Shown here: piece by piece, positions 38,059 through 51,400 of the stretch | Layout of the letters: the number at the start of each line of letters is the position of its first letter | Numbering within the stretch: position 1 is the stretch's first letter | Origin: Eimeria necatrix | Lineage: Eukaryota; Apicomplexa; Conoidasida; Eucoccidiorida; Eimeriidae | DNA length: 64,000 nt | Reading direction: 5' to 3' | Assembly (NCBI RefSeq): GCF_000499385.1 | Contig: NW_013655180.1 | Span: 67,001 to 131,000 of the forward strand | Translations under genes and position numbers: made by a program | Notes under the pieces: model-generated | Seen by the model: the letters and a program-made list of their open reading frames with translations, nothing else | What the model was told of the DNA's origin: nothing | Databases searched by the model: none

Positions 38059-41000
38059 TTCGAGGTACTCTAATCCGTGTGTCCGTGCGAATAGTTCTAT
38101 ATAGTGACCTTCGCGCCGCCCAGTACGCATACTTGCACTTGCTGATCAGAAGCCTGTCCGAACGAATGGCACTGAAACCTTGAGGACAGCTACCTCACAT
38201 TTGTCTAGCCACCATGGATCTGCGCCAGTTCCACCGCGTATGCCAGCACAATACTACAAGCAACAGCAGGAAAGTACAGAAAACAGTGCTAGGGATTGTG
38301 GCCGCAGCAACACAGCCCAAGTCTATGGACTGTGAGAGATTCAGCGCTATAGGAACATATATCATGCGAACCATACAAATACTGCACACTGCCGTCTCTA
38401 TGCCGGAATTGTCCACGAACGCGGCCTCGATACGTTAAGACGCCTCAGTCTTCTTGAGCCGCATGCTTCGAGTGGAGCCAGTAAAACACCTGTGGTTTAC
38501 TCCTGCATTCCTGAGTCTAGGACGTGATCTGCCTCGGGCACAACTGATGCATTTTCGGGACAGTCTTGTAGATCATGCCTAGCAGCACTTGTCTCAAATG
38601 TAAATTCTTCTGTTTATCCACCTGCCCTGTGCCATAGCATCACGTGTTGCTGTGCAGCACACCCATGAGATTTCACATAGATCTCAAGTTCCTTAGTATT
38701 CTGTTTCTTTCCCTGCAACGTTGTGTTTTCCCACGCACCTCTGAGTTACTACAAGTTCGCGAGTTGCTCTGAAACGATATCTCCATTCCATAGGAGTCAA
38801 TGGAGCCTAGGCGTTTTCATGGAATAGCTCTGTCGTCCTGATCATCGTCTGAACTCTGAGCTTCTGTCATACACACGCTGCGGAGGCATTGAAACGTTGA
38901 TATTGATATGCACTACCTGTTTATAGTTCCCATTGCTCCCAACCCACTAGTAGATCTGACAATATTTTAGATTATGAAAATGGGCGTAGTGAGAGTCTGT
39001 TCATCAACTGCAAGATGTCGCCTTTGCCAATCGGCAAACTGTCATACTAACATATGGTAATCGGCAGTCAGGAATAGTTTTTGCCGAAATTTTCCGGCTC
39101 TACTTCACCAGGTATGCCTAAGACGCACTGTGGAATTCAGGACTGTTTGTCTATTTGTCAAAATTTTAGTCAGCATGCCTGTAGGCTCTATCGAATAACG
39201 AGGAATATTAGGAGGACTCGTGACTGCTAGATCCATGCTACAAAGTGTCGGTTCGCTGCCCACTTGAAAAAGTTGATTTTAACAGCTTTAAAAACTGAGT
39301 GTCCAAAACAAGGTACGTTTCTAAAATAACACGCCTAGTACTGAAAGTGTTTCGAGACCTTGCTGCCATATATACCCTTTAGCTACGCGGGCTCAAGAAT
39401 ATCATCCTGGCTTGTCGATAATAGTGGGCTCATCGTGTATCCATGTGTCAACTGCACATGGCTACCACTGATATTTGCAAGAACAAATATACCCTTGTTT
39501 GCACCTGCTGCTCGTATAATCAAGCTTAGCGTACTTTGTTCTTGCAATGACGTTAAAATGGGCTTGCGACTAAATATGGAAGAGCAGTGAGCGTGTAGGA
39601 CTGAATCTCTTTCCATTTCCCTATGCATCATGAGCGGGAGCGCACCCATTCGCCTAGCCCCCCAACCAGTCACTGTGGGAACCCGCATCCATCATCTTCT
39701 CCACAAAATATTGAAAATTTTGCTGTGGTCTCAATTTGCCTGACTACATGTTGTTATTGCTGCAAAAAACGGGAGTGCGTCTGAACGACAAGCCTTTGGA
39801 AGTAGCGGGCGCAGCGATTGCGTCAGTCGCCACAAAAAGCATGTTTCGGCTGCGCATACTTTTAGTACACTGAATGCTATTCATCCCTTAGGAATATCAC
39901 CTGCGGCCTTCACGCTGTTGTGCAGGAGTTCAAATTCTCGACCGTGATCCAAGCAACGTATTGAGACTGCATGCAACTAATGATTCCCCTCAGGCACAGC
40001 AGTAAATTCGTTATTCCCAGGGGGCTAGACATCTACACCTGCGAGAGTATCGTCGGGCACGACAGCTCCGGGGATATGCACTCCACGGCTAGCGCTCCAA
40101 TAGGTCTTCCTGAGTAGTCATTGAGTAGTCTGTCTGACATTCGCCTTTGCTATTAGACCTTCTCAGCCACGGAGTTATCCACACGATAGTTACGACAGAA
40201 GCATTGAGGTGCGGTGCCTGCTTCTGTTCTAGCCCTTGACGCAGCCTGGGGTGCATATTCCAGTATTCTATCACCTACATACAAATACCTCTATTTGATA
40301 CAAGACGCAATTTTTGTTCAGCCACTGATTCACCAGCAACTACTTTGTTTCGACTTCGCATCGACTGTCCTTTTTTAACGATACAAGATCCATATGAAAA
40401 TTGGAAGCTGCCCTTTTGGATATAAGGGGCGAGGCATGCACCCGGCATTTTACCGAGAATCATGCAGCAGCAAAGGTCAACACTACGTAGAGTTTGAACG
40501 GCGTTTACACTCACGCGATGGCTAAACAACAAAGAGCGCCGTCCGAAAGTTGCCTGATTTAAACTGGTTGCTTTTTCATCACCATTGTTCCCGCTTAGCT
40601 GAAGTAAAATTTTGCTCTACCAGGGGGGACTTCACTTCGAAAGCTTTATGTTTTCGTGTTATGTCTCGGGTAAACTCAGCATTAATTATGCCCAGCGCCA
40701 CTTGCTGTCCCTTGTCTATTGCATGGCAGACCCACACCTACAACTTCTTGCCTTCAAAATCTGCGCTGCTCCACGGTCGAGTGCTCAGGCGCACGGGACT
40801 CCTATTATTTTGGCATGTGGCTATATCAAGTCAACATCGTCGGGACGCCCTACAGTTTTCATTACAGGTGTTTAGAGACGCCCTTCTAGAATCAAAGCGT
40901 CTCGTGAACTAGCTAAAGCAGTGGTGGCGTAGTGCCTCCAGGTAAGCGGAAATTGAAAAAGAGATGCATCCTGAGCCCAGCCCCCTTTAAAACTGAAATT

Positions 41001-41191
41001 TGACCCGTATGGCTTGCCCCCACCGGTTGGCATCAGCATCACATGATCGTAAGATGATAATCACACGGTCCGCAAGCCCAAGACACATCAGGTGACATAC
41101 GATGTCTGTGCTATATAAGGGTGTGATATCTCCGTAGCATAGCGAAATGCAGACGATAAGAAGACGAAGCACAGTACTCGTGATGCAGTGC

Positions 41192-41696
41192 ATAGACAAC
41201 CCCTGCCTCTGAAAGAAGAGAATGACGCAGTTTACCTCTACGTGAGTTGTACAGAGCAAGACCCAGGAAGGGTTCGAGCAATGAACACCAGTGCTAAAAA
41301 CGAAAGCATGGCGCAGTTTGAGCCTGATATCCTGATACGTCCAGTTTAGGAAGTTCTATGCAGTGTAGCAGCACGTCCCTAGAGCGTCTGCTTGTTGGCG
41401 CGTAAAGTTTTCTCGCCTTTTGGATAGAATACTTGCTAATGTTGTTTTAAAATTGGCCGTATTTTTGCAGGCGCGGTATTTTACTTCCGAGTACAGCAAT
41501 ATGCATATTTAGATGCAGCTGTGGTGAGACCGCAGCGTTTCGAAGTAGACGAACGTCTGTCAGTTCTGGTCTCACTTTTCTGCTGAATGTTTGTGGGATT
41601 AATTGAACACACCAGCAGTTCCTGGGTCTTGCTCTGTACAACTCACGTAAAGGTAAACTGCGTCATTCTCTGCTTTCAGAGGCAGGAGTTGTCTAT
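41192..41696. repeat. 78-bp inverted repeat pair around a 349-bp spacer
   Basis: The left arm, 41192-41269, is the reverse complement of the right arm, 41619-41696, with three mismatches in 78 positions by eye. Arms begin ATAGACAAC. The spacer 41270-41618 has no supported gene. The structure could fold into a long stem-loop, as foldback or MITE-like elements do, or could come from a recent local inverted duplication. No transposase, terminal motif or target-site duplication was identified. Confidence 0.9.
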
Positions 41697-43059
41697 CCGC
41701 GTAAAGGTCGCAAATGTCTGGCAACATAGGTAGAGGACTTGCCCGAGAAAGCTCGAAAAGCCCTTGCAGTGCCCAGTATTATATGCTTCGCCTCAAATGA
41801 GTATTCATCAAAGGGCAGTGAAAAGCTGAAGCGAATGCTGTGGCATCTAATGGAGAGAATAGGAAAGAGGCACTCTGCAACCCTTTAAGGTTATTTTACC
41901 ACATGACACATGCTCTCGCACAGGCCTACCCTCAATACTCAGAATCATGCCACGAAAGTGAAGTGCAGGAAACCGAACTGCGGTGTAGTCGTCTAACTAC
42001 GGTTATTATTAGGTACAATCCGCATGTACCTTGACATTATGAGTGGCCTCACGTGACGCCTATCACATGGCGTAGCCGTTCTTTGCCATATAGCACATCA
42101 GCATCAGGTTTGGAGATGGGCCAACAGGAAAATCGCACCAGTTCATATTGCTTTTGAGTCTTCTTGCATCTTTAAGCATTTCGAAGCATTGCATGTGCTG
42201 AATATGAGGACTAAAATAATTGAGTGCACCATGGTTTCTTCACGAGTGTTGCAAACCTTAGGACTATATAATTCACTTATGAAATCCTGTAAGTTAGTTT
42301 CATCGCTCGCATGTTCTCCGAATTGTTGACGATTGCGGCTTCTAATTCGGTCACCCTTTGACTGGCTAGATTCAGCTCCACGTTTGGCCATGCCAACTCT
42401 GTTGTTGTCCAACATGCTGCCTTATACGCCAAATCCCTGTAACCACCGTAACACAGGTGAATTTAGGCCACACCATCAGTTTCTGTATATACCAGTTCAT
42501 CTCAGCGTTGCAGGTGTGCGTACTCTCTGGTCACGCAATGCATTTATCGTTTATCGTGGTGCTGTGACATTATTTTATCCGTTCTGCAAAGGGATCTATC
42601 TGCTATGTCTCGTCGGCATCCCGCCTATTCCATAAGCTAAACCGTTTCTACTGTGTTTGATACCGTATTGAATATTTCTCAACGCACACGGATTACGGAC
42701 ATCTCGGAACTCCCTCTACCCTTGTCCTTCCTGTTGCGATACTGCTCCATTGCAGTGCGGCGCTAACGATGCGTCCTTCATTCGAAACAACCACACGTTC
42801 AGCTAAATGTTTTAGACACTAAGCCGATCGCATTACATTTGCATATCCTGGATTGCTTTTGTCTGATGTGTTGGCTCTCGGGCTAAGAATTGAGCCTTCT
42901 CTGTTTTGTAGAGCTTCTCAAGCTAAAACTGCAGATATTTTCTGCGCATATACGCTTTCGCGTCTGCATTTGTGTTAAACTTCGTTTACTGTGCATACTG
43001 GATTGAACATTCAAGTTAGCAAAGCACCCATGGAGCAGGAACTTCATCTCTTATTCGGT

Positions 43060-44400
43060 AACTGCAAGGCTTTGCCGTTGGATACATTGGTACAGTGGTT
43101 GCGAGCTCCAAGTCGTCTTTGACCAGCTACCTGAAACATACAGCGCATCTTTCCAAGCGCTTCCTGAGCTGCTGTCCACTTTTGCGTTCTGCAGATGTTT
43201 CTTTAATTCACGTAGGCTGCTACTTCAGAAACGCGGCGTCGACAAATTTTAAACACACGGCGATGCTCCTATGATGCGAGGAAACCCAGTGTTATGAAAA
43301 GGCGTTTCATCTTCCTGATGGTGCGAAGCGTATTTCTAAGTATAGTCACATTGTTGAAGAGCTCTTAGATGCTCTTCTTTAAGCGATGCTCGCTCTTCCA
43401 GGCGTCTGGCTGCGAAAATGAGCATGCTAGGGAACCCAAGGACACCAGCTAAACTTCGGCAATGTGAGACGAAATAAGAGTATGAAGCGGCGTTTATGCT
43501 GTATTGTTCCATGAGTACCGGGCACTCTGAGAAAAAGCCCACGCAAGCTAAAATCACCGCACAAGTTTCTGAGCTAACTCTAACAGTTGTACGCTGACGC
43601 AGAAAGCTTGCTAAGAAGCCGATGCATCTTTCCTTAATTTCAGGAGACCATGATTCTGTCTCATACACACGTACGGAGTTGTCAGCCGAGAGCTTAGGGC
43701 CTTCGGAGATTACTGTTGCACAGCAGGCTGCCATATTCCTACGGCCGCCACCTAAAAGGTATAAATCCCATGCAAAGACTAAGGCAAAGGCACGGATAAC
43801 GTCGCTTGTTCGCCAAGCGGCGGCCGACGCAAAGAATCTCACACCGCCATTGCACGGTTTGCATTTTATCCTGGCTTTGCCCGACGCTGGCTCTTCAGTG
43901 GCACTGAGGTTCACGGACGAGTGGCAATCCGCACTTTGCTGCCCGTTGATCGGGAATCGACCCAAAGCCTCCGGTTCTAGCCGTCCTTTGGCTTCTACTG
44001 CCTTGACAACGGCGGAGGATGAGGAAGAGTCTCCATGGCCTACGGCCAAACTTGAGCACACACTCTTCGATGAGTGAATAAGCTCGAAAGAGGCACAAGC
44101 TATTCCATTCGAGATCACCAATGTGTTGAAAGAGTATCGGGCGGTCTTCCCCGATAACTTACCTAAAAGGTTACCGCCGGGGCGCCCTCATGATCACCAT
44201 ATCCTCCTTGTACCTGGAAAACTTCCAGCGAAATCTGCAATTTACCGAACTCCCGCTACACACAAGCAGCGAAGGGCGCTAACTCATCTGCATTACTGGA
44301 AGCCCACAAAAGTTATGGAAGCTCGAAAGCTCTTGAAAATGAATGGTCCGTTTGCGCCGATTACGCCCCTCCACAACGTTAGAGCAGTTTGTGTGTGAAA
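43060..44400 (+). mobile_element. Decayed Ty3/Gypsy-type LTR retrotransposon fragment (gag?, pre-RT, start of RT)
   Basis: The frame at 43622-44397 is open apart from one TGA at 44075-44077. It ends in the block that opens Ty3/Gypsy reverse transcriptase: LKEYRAVFPDNLPKRLPPGR, then DHHILLVPGKLPAKSAIYRT, matching the family pattern FPDxLPxxLPPxRxxDHxIxLxPGxxPxxxxxYR. After about 44400 the reading decays and the catalytic palm (YxDD) is not found. Upstream at about 43090-43245, a frame containing FDQLPETYSASFQALPELLS resembles gag capsid, but weakly. No protease Asp motif, LTRs or primer-binding site could be located. A 261-codon frame on the other strand (43336-44121) is the shadow of this one. 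Chromovirus-type elements are known from Eimeria; this copy is defective. Confidence 0.6.
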
Positions 44401-47400
44401 AGGTCACTGCCCGGCCCACGCAGAGGATCTTGTATAAAACGTGGAGATAGGAACCGTCACCTCGTTTCGATCTATGCGTATGTACAGCTCCGACATTTGG
44501 AGTTAAATGTTACTTTGTTGGCAGATCAACTGCGGTGCCTTCTTGCAATACTGCTGAGGGCAACAGCCTGTGGCCTCAACCTATATTGCAAATCCATTGG
44601 ACACTGCATTCTTCTTGTTTCTTTCCTTAACCTCTCTCTACGAATGGATTTAGAGCTCTCTTACTAAGCAGAAAGCCCAATAATCCTGTTGCACATGTGA
44701 TGCCTTTTTCATACTTTCCTCTCGCATAGGCCTTTATCCCGCCCGTCTTCTTCCCAGATTGAAGACACTGAAATAGGCTAGAGCGGTGATCATACCCTCA
44801 GTTTGGTACTATCATTTTTACTGCTGCATTTCCCCAATATTCCTTGTTTATACCACGTGACTGTTTGCGCATTCTGCTCGCACGCTGACTGTTCTAATGA
44901 CTTTGTGCGGCAACTTATCGCTTGCTCTGCGACTGCACTGCGAAGCTGGCTGAAGATTTGAGTCGCGAAATGCGCGAGAGAAGCGGTAATAAAACCAGCT
45001 ATGTTTATGCCTGCAGCTATAAACGACGTCAGTTCCATGCAGTTCCCTCAGTTACCCTAACACCTCTGGAGAATGTTGCTCCGGGGGTGTTAAACTAACT
45101 GAGAGAGCGGCCGGTTGCGCTGTAGGCAAATTTAAGAGCGTGAAGTAAGCGCTCCAACTGGCGCCCTCCCGACAGCAAATAACCGCCAGGTGTCTACTAC
45201 CCAGCGCGATAAACCGCCTAGGTCTGCCCTCTCATGGGTATACAATGACGCAAACATTGACTGAGATCGAAGCGTGAAGACGGAGGTTACCGCATGCCCG
45301 ACTGAATGCAATTGTCAGTGGCGGAGTTGACAACCTTGTAGGGACTCCCATACGTCAGGCGGCTAGCAAAAGGCATGCAAGTCATCTGCCAGTATTATCG
45401 TCTTTTCTGAGCGCTTGATGTGCAGAGTCCCACGGATATAATGACTATTAGTAAATTACCGCAACCAGAAGGCATGGTGTAGCAACTGGAAATTAAATCA
45501 ATGCTGCTCGTGGAAACCTACAGCCACTGCCACCGGGTAGAATAGTGGTGGCTTGTACGAGAACGCAACTTTCAAGTGCACAATTGGTGGCCTGTATGAG
45601 CTCGCAACCTTCAACTGGACAATACGTAACTGCGCATGCCTTGAACTCTGAGTATGATTAAGCTTTCCTGACTCTTTGCTAAGTGCTTCTGCATATAGTG
45701 AGGCTCAAGCGCTCGTGGCGGAAATCAGTTGGCCTCTAGGCACAAGGGCTCCCATCTTAACAGAACATGTAGAGTTGTGAAGCCCGACTATGTATCTCAA
45801 AACGTTTTATATGGCATGAGCCGTTGCCTTTGTTCAATGAAGGAGCACGCTCCTCTAGGTGAAACAAGCGAGAGGTACAGCGAGACTCCTGAACTCCCGT
45901 GAGATGAAAATGTACCATTAGCAATATAACACGATGGAACTCGGGCACTTTAGTCGCACTCATGCTTACTTGGGAACATGCATGAAAGGCTTCTAATGCG
46001 ATAATGTTGCTTGAATCGACCGCTGCGCATCTTTCGCAGTTCACCAGCTTGACTGAGAACAATAACGCTGCTCAAAAATCATATCCCTGGTACTTAAAAG
46101 CACTCAGACCTAGGAGGAACATAGTCCCGTCTTGACACTGTCTCTACATTTCTTATTAGTGTATACGGTAACTACACATCAGCAGTCTGCTTCACTTTTA
46201 TCATTCACTGCGCACGCCTTCCGTTTGTTGTAGGCGCATGGGCTACCAAATACATACGGCTACATGCGTCATGTCCGCAAGTCAATTACGGAGATTGATG
46301 CAGGCAGGATGTGGAGCCTGACGGGAGCAGCCTGTTGTTAAGCAATGTGGCTGCCAGCAGTTTCCTTTTCTGACTGCCAGAGCTTCCCTTTTGTCGGAAG
46401 AAACAAGTATACGATGCCGATACCATAAATGGTTCGCGCTGGCTGAATTAGCAAAAGCTTCCAATACACTACTAGTGACGGAATTTTGCTGTAAGCACTG
46501 CTTCTCTGTATAGCACATTCTTCAAAGAGACATATTTTCGTTTCAGTTGCTATTCTATGTCATTTTTCTTACGGGCTTTTTGCTTGCAGCCCACGTACGT
46601 CTACGATGTCGTGAAAATATTTAAAAAGTTGCTTCTCACACAATTCGCTCCTGGCAATGTTTTCGCAAGGCGGGCAACGAGAGAAGCGAGAGCTGGCGGA
46701 ATGCTTCGACAGTGAAATGTTGGCTGCACAGCGATTTGGCACACGAAACAGCACCTTAAGACATTGTAAGTTTGCGTATTACTGAATAGAGTGAAATTAT
46801 GTTCACTGCGCCAGTTTTGGGTCCTGACGGACTAGTATTTGAACGCAACTCTCGCACAAATAAGAAGACAAAAATCCGAGCTCACTTCTTCATTAAAATA
46901 GGCTTACATCGGAGAAAGTCGACAAGAAGATAGGAGAGACAATTCTGTTATTTGCTTGCCGTAAAATTTACGCCTACCATCGGGACGCGCCTATGAGTTC
47001 TAGTCTTGTTGTCCGGCGCTGCCTCGACTAGAGGCTCATTAAGCGCAAAAATAACAGCGCACACTATGCAATGAACTCTCTACACCGGAGAATCTTGGAT
47101 TTTCGGAAGCTGAAGCTTTTGTTCTTCAGGACTTCTGTGACCGATGTCGGGCCAAACTATCGTGTCCCAGCGCTTTCCATATTATCTTTTCGAATAACAT
47201 CCTCTAGTGTCTGTTTCCAGAAATGTGGCGATGCAGTGTGGCATTCTGTCTACTGCATGCATAGGCTCTGTCCTGTAGAAGCCATCAGAGCTACTGCAGG
47301 CCCAAAACTACCAGGTATAAAGCTTATATTCTCTTTAGTACCTTGCCACACACTTATGCATATGCAATACCGTGCCAAGATGCCCCTTCGCACGGTAGGA

Positions 47401-48311
47401 CAATTAGTCCCTGTGGCATAAAGCCAAGTGCTGTATCAGCTTTGCCGCGTAACGGTCTTGCCTAACCCTCTCAGTGAGTCTACGGCCTTTCGATGGGCTA
47501 CGGGAGACCTGGTTTACAGCCCACTACTGGGCACCCACATTTCTTTGCTGATTATTATCTGAAGAGGCTACCGGTTAAATTATAGAGTCACTGTACTTTT
47601 TCGATACCCTGCTGCATTGTATCAGGTTATATGATGGCACACTTGCCAAGTACAGTGGGGGTGGCCATGCTCGTGACAAAGCATATATAGTCGCAGCGGC
47701 GTTAATAAAAAGGCCATACTCCCACAGATCGTAGCCGCCCTCCATGGACAAAACTATCCTCTGGTGTATTCTCTTCAGTAAGACTCACTGAAGAGTCTGG
47801 GGCATTCCCAATTTACTTACTTGCGCCTCCATCAGCTTCAACTGCAGATAGTGCCTCTTTCTTTGCTAACCATAATAATCCATTCATATAGAACCTGACC
47901 GTTGAAAGAGGCACCGAACCTGGAATCACAGAGTAGGGCTCTATAGCTTGTGTGACATTGGTTTAGTATTTAAAGGTAATGGCGCACTATAATTTTAGCC
48001 TGCTCTCACGGAGCAAAGGTGATATTGAGGCTTTTGGCACTTGTCGGTGGATGAATGGACTAACGACGGCATGAAACACACCATTCGCAGATAAGAATAA
48101 TATTTTTTCATAGCGTTATCAACTGCAGCGCATTACGTGCTGGAGCGTCCACAAGATTCAGGTGGGACTCTGAGCACGCAAAAGGCGACTCAGAAGCTGA
48201 CATTAGATTGGCATCACAAAAGAGCAGCATTCAAAGATTTACCGTTCTAGGACCTTCTTGGTAAGCTGCGCTCGCGCGGAGAGCCAAACGTACTCACAGG
48301 AAGCGTCTATA

Positions 48312-48416
48312 TTGGCTTGCGAATGACCTCTTAACGGCTTTTGAGAATCTTTAACATGAATGCATACACGCATGTTAAAGGTTCTCAAAAGCCGTTAAAG
48401 GGTCATTCGCAAACCA
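48312..48416. repeat. Compact hairpin: 46-bp inverted repeat with 12-base loop
   Basis: Arms 48313-48358 and 48371-48416 are reverse complements with about four mismatches in 46; the core CTTTTGAGAA pairs with TTCTCAAAAG. The loop is AATGCATACACG. Such a long near-perfect stem does not arise by chance. It may be a tiny foldback element, a hairpin RNA gene or a replication-generated palindrome. No promoter or terminator evidence was seen. Confidence 0.85.
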
Positions 48417-51400
48417 GCGGACATGGCAGATCAGTAGTAAACCCTCCATTCTTCTTCTGCTGTGATTTCTGGCACTCGACCTTGACAGACAGGCAACCGG
48501 AGGAAAAATGGTTCTGTTTAATGTATTCATATGAAAAGTGTAAGCTTTATTCCCTCAGTCATCTCTTATTCTGTATGGCAATCTTATGGAGTTCCAGCAG
48601 AAGGAGCAAAAGGGATACGACAGCCACGCGGCACTTTCACTCTGGAGAAGGCTAACCGTTGCAGAGGCTTCGAAGACAAGAGTACCTCCAACGAGGAAGA
48701 GCTGACCCGACAGAAATGAATTAAATGTACAATTTTACAGCAGTAAGTACATCCAACATGCTCGGTAGAGAGCATTATTTTAGCATTATTTTCAGGCGGC
48801 GAGTTACAATACGAGCGAAAATAAACAAAAGCTACGAACGCCGTACTGATGATGGAACTGGCTTGCCGCAGGCAGCACTGCACAGTTCCGATACGGTCAT
48901 GCTGCAAACCAGTGAAGCTGCACCTCCTGCCTACATAGCTATCCGTGCTTTGGAAAAGGCGGCGATTCGTGTGTGATCCTTCCTGGGGACGAAAGCAGTT
49001 GGCAGAGAGCAACTCACAGCATAGCCCGGGATACGTGTAAAACTTGAAGGGGATTAGTTACATAGCGCGATGACTCGGGTAAGCGCCAGATCTCCGGGAT
49101 GGAAGTTTGCACCCTTTTAAACAGTTTCCCATATGCCTAGGAGACGAAGTTTCAAAATACAATTTGCGTCAAGAATCGAAATATTGTTCGGTCTTTGTAG
49201 ATGTGGTTGAGCTTGAATGACAATGTAGTTTCTGCACAGGCACCACGTAGCCACTGTGTTGTCAAAGACAGTACTAACTGAATACTATATTTCAGAAGCT
49301 GGCTAGTTGCTTTAGGTTCATGCATGTTTCGAAAGAATTTAGGTCATTGAAAAGCCTCTCTCCAGTGTTACTTGTAGTTCCAGTATGGAATGTAGGCATT
49401 CAGTTGTGCGTTTGGCGGCATCGGAACCTCAAATGCCGTGCGTCGGATGACTCTTCACTACGGATGCTTTGGAAATCGAGATGAAGACTTAAAATGTAAC
49501 GACAGAGCGCAGCTACGTGGTGACACGGGCCAGAACAGCAAAAGTAGGACAACGTGATGAGAAGAGCTATTCCAGAATGGGCCGAAAGGTATCCGTGTTC
49601 CTGTGGGACCACGCATATCTTTGAGGGCACTCCATTTCCATCTTGGAGAAGGAAAGGCTGGCTGCCCCAATTACGTGCACCGGTTCGAACTGCTGCAGTA
49701 ACATTCACGTTCAGTGCGGCAATAGATGCAAAGGGCAAACTTAGCGAGTTCAGGGACAATGAAGTATAAAGGATGCGGAACGTGCAAGTACCTATATGTT
49801 TCCTCGGAAAAATCTCGAATTTCAAATGTCCTATCACCAACCGTTCCAAAATACTAGCAAAATGTCAACGTGCCTCAAATGTCAAACAATAATAGAACCA
49901 AGATTCAATCGCTGCAGTTTCATGAACTACCAGAACTATTCTGATCGCACTGTTCTGCATGTGCGTCGAGCACATTTTCCTCCTCTGTGTTGCGGTACTT
50001 ACAGAAGTGTCAGGCACCTCCGCATAAGGTGCTCTTTTTCGCTCCCGTTGCGCTTTCGACGTTGAGAGCCTTGGTAGAGTTTTAATTGAAGAAAATATCT
50101 GCGCCCAATTGCGGAAAATACAGGGAAGAGATACTACCTGGCGCTCATGTGCTCAAGCGGCGATATTTGGCGGTCCATGGTTGGTCTGTGTCTCTTGAGT
50201 TTTGTTCTTTGAGAGCACATGTCAATATAGCTCTTGCCTCTGGGTGTACAAGCTGCAACACATTGATTATTCCCTTTCTTGCCGACAAGGGGAGTGCAAT
50301 GGTTTTGGAACAACAGGGCTACTGACTCAGTCTGCACGTTTGTATTCAACACTTTTCTTTAGCGTGCCCTCTTGGGCCATTTCCTGAAGTGCTTCGTGAA
50401 GAGCTGCCTACTGATAATGCTATGAACGTGTCTTGCTCCGTGCAGGCTTGGAACAGCACTGCTTTGCAGTCCTCGTATTGCCTGACACCAAACGACGTTG
50501 GGCTTAATACTAGTACTACAGATCGCCTTTAAACAACCGAAATAGCTTCGTGCCTATTAGGAAGCTTTGATGCCTGCAAACGAGTAATATTGTTGGTACT
50601 GGGAGAGTATTCGTGAACAAAACCGAGAAAATGCGAAGATTTTGATGAAGAGCCACTCACAGCTTGAATGCTGTGAAGGGGCTAATGAGAAAGAATATCA
50701 CTTTGCTGTTGGAAAGCGCAGCCACCAGACAATATTGTGCTGCTCCTTTCTCAGTTGTGGCTTAAATTTTGAAAGACATCTGTAGAAATGTCATCCACGC
50801 AACTCTGTTCTTAGCAGGAGCTTTAGTTGCCCTGGCCTCTTGCGTAAGTAACCAGTGTGCAGCGACGCAATGCGCAGTACGCCTCAGGACAGCATCGGCA
50901 CACCTACCGTCGCCTATCTATCACCCCGCTGTTTCTTGCTACATATCTGTGGGACCAAAGTGGTTTCTGAAATCTTTGAGATGCAGAAGAGGGAGTTCTG
51001 CGGTTGTTTTAGTGTTACACTCGTCTTTTTGCAGTGCTCTGCGGCTTCGTCGCCGGCTTTGAAACTCTTGAAGGGCGTCCCCATTGTCCGCCAGGCTTCA
51101 TGTTCATGCGGCCGTAACAGTAGTAGTGCGAAGTTAGGCTGGTGTGTGTTCATGCCAACAGTGTACACAAAAGTTGGTTGGTTGGGTTAACTATCACTGA
51201 AGTATTGCAATTAACGTGCTTATTGGGCGCGCTGAGTCGCCATCAACCCAGGTGGCGGCCATTTGTGAACTGAATGGCTTTTTACGAGGAAATAATTGGA
51301 CGTTAAGAGAATCTGAAACAACCAGTATCACAGCTTTCGAGGAGGGCGAATATAATGCGCCACGTGCCATGCTCCGAATCCCATGGGGGCGGCGTTGCTG

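Noticed and set aside
43336..44121. A 261-codon frame on the minus strand
   Set aside because: It overlaps the plus-strand retroelement frame over most of its length, and only the plus strand carries recognisable RT motifs.
50769..50860. Signal-peptide-like reading before a GTAAGT
   Set aside because: The frame begins with TTG, has no ATG in frame and no supported downstream exon.
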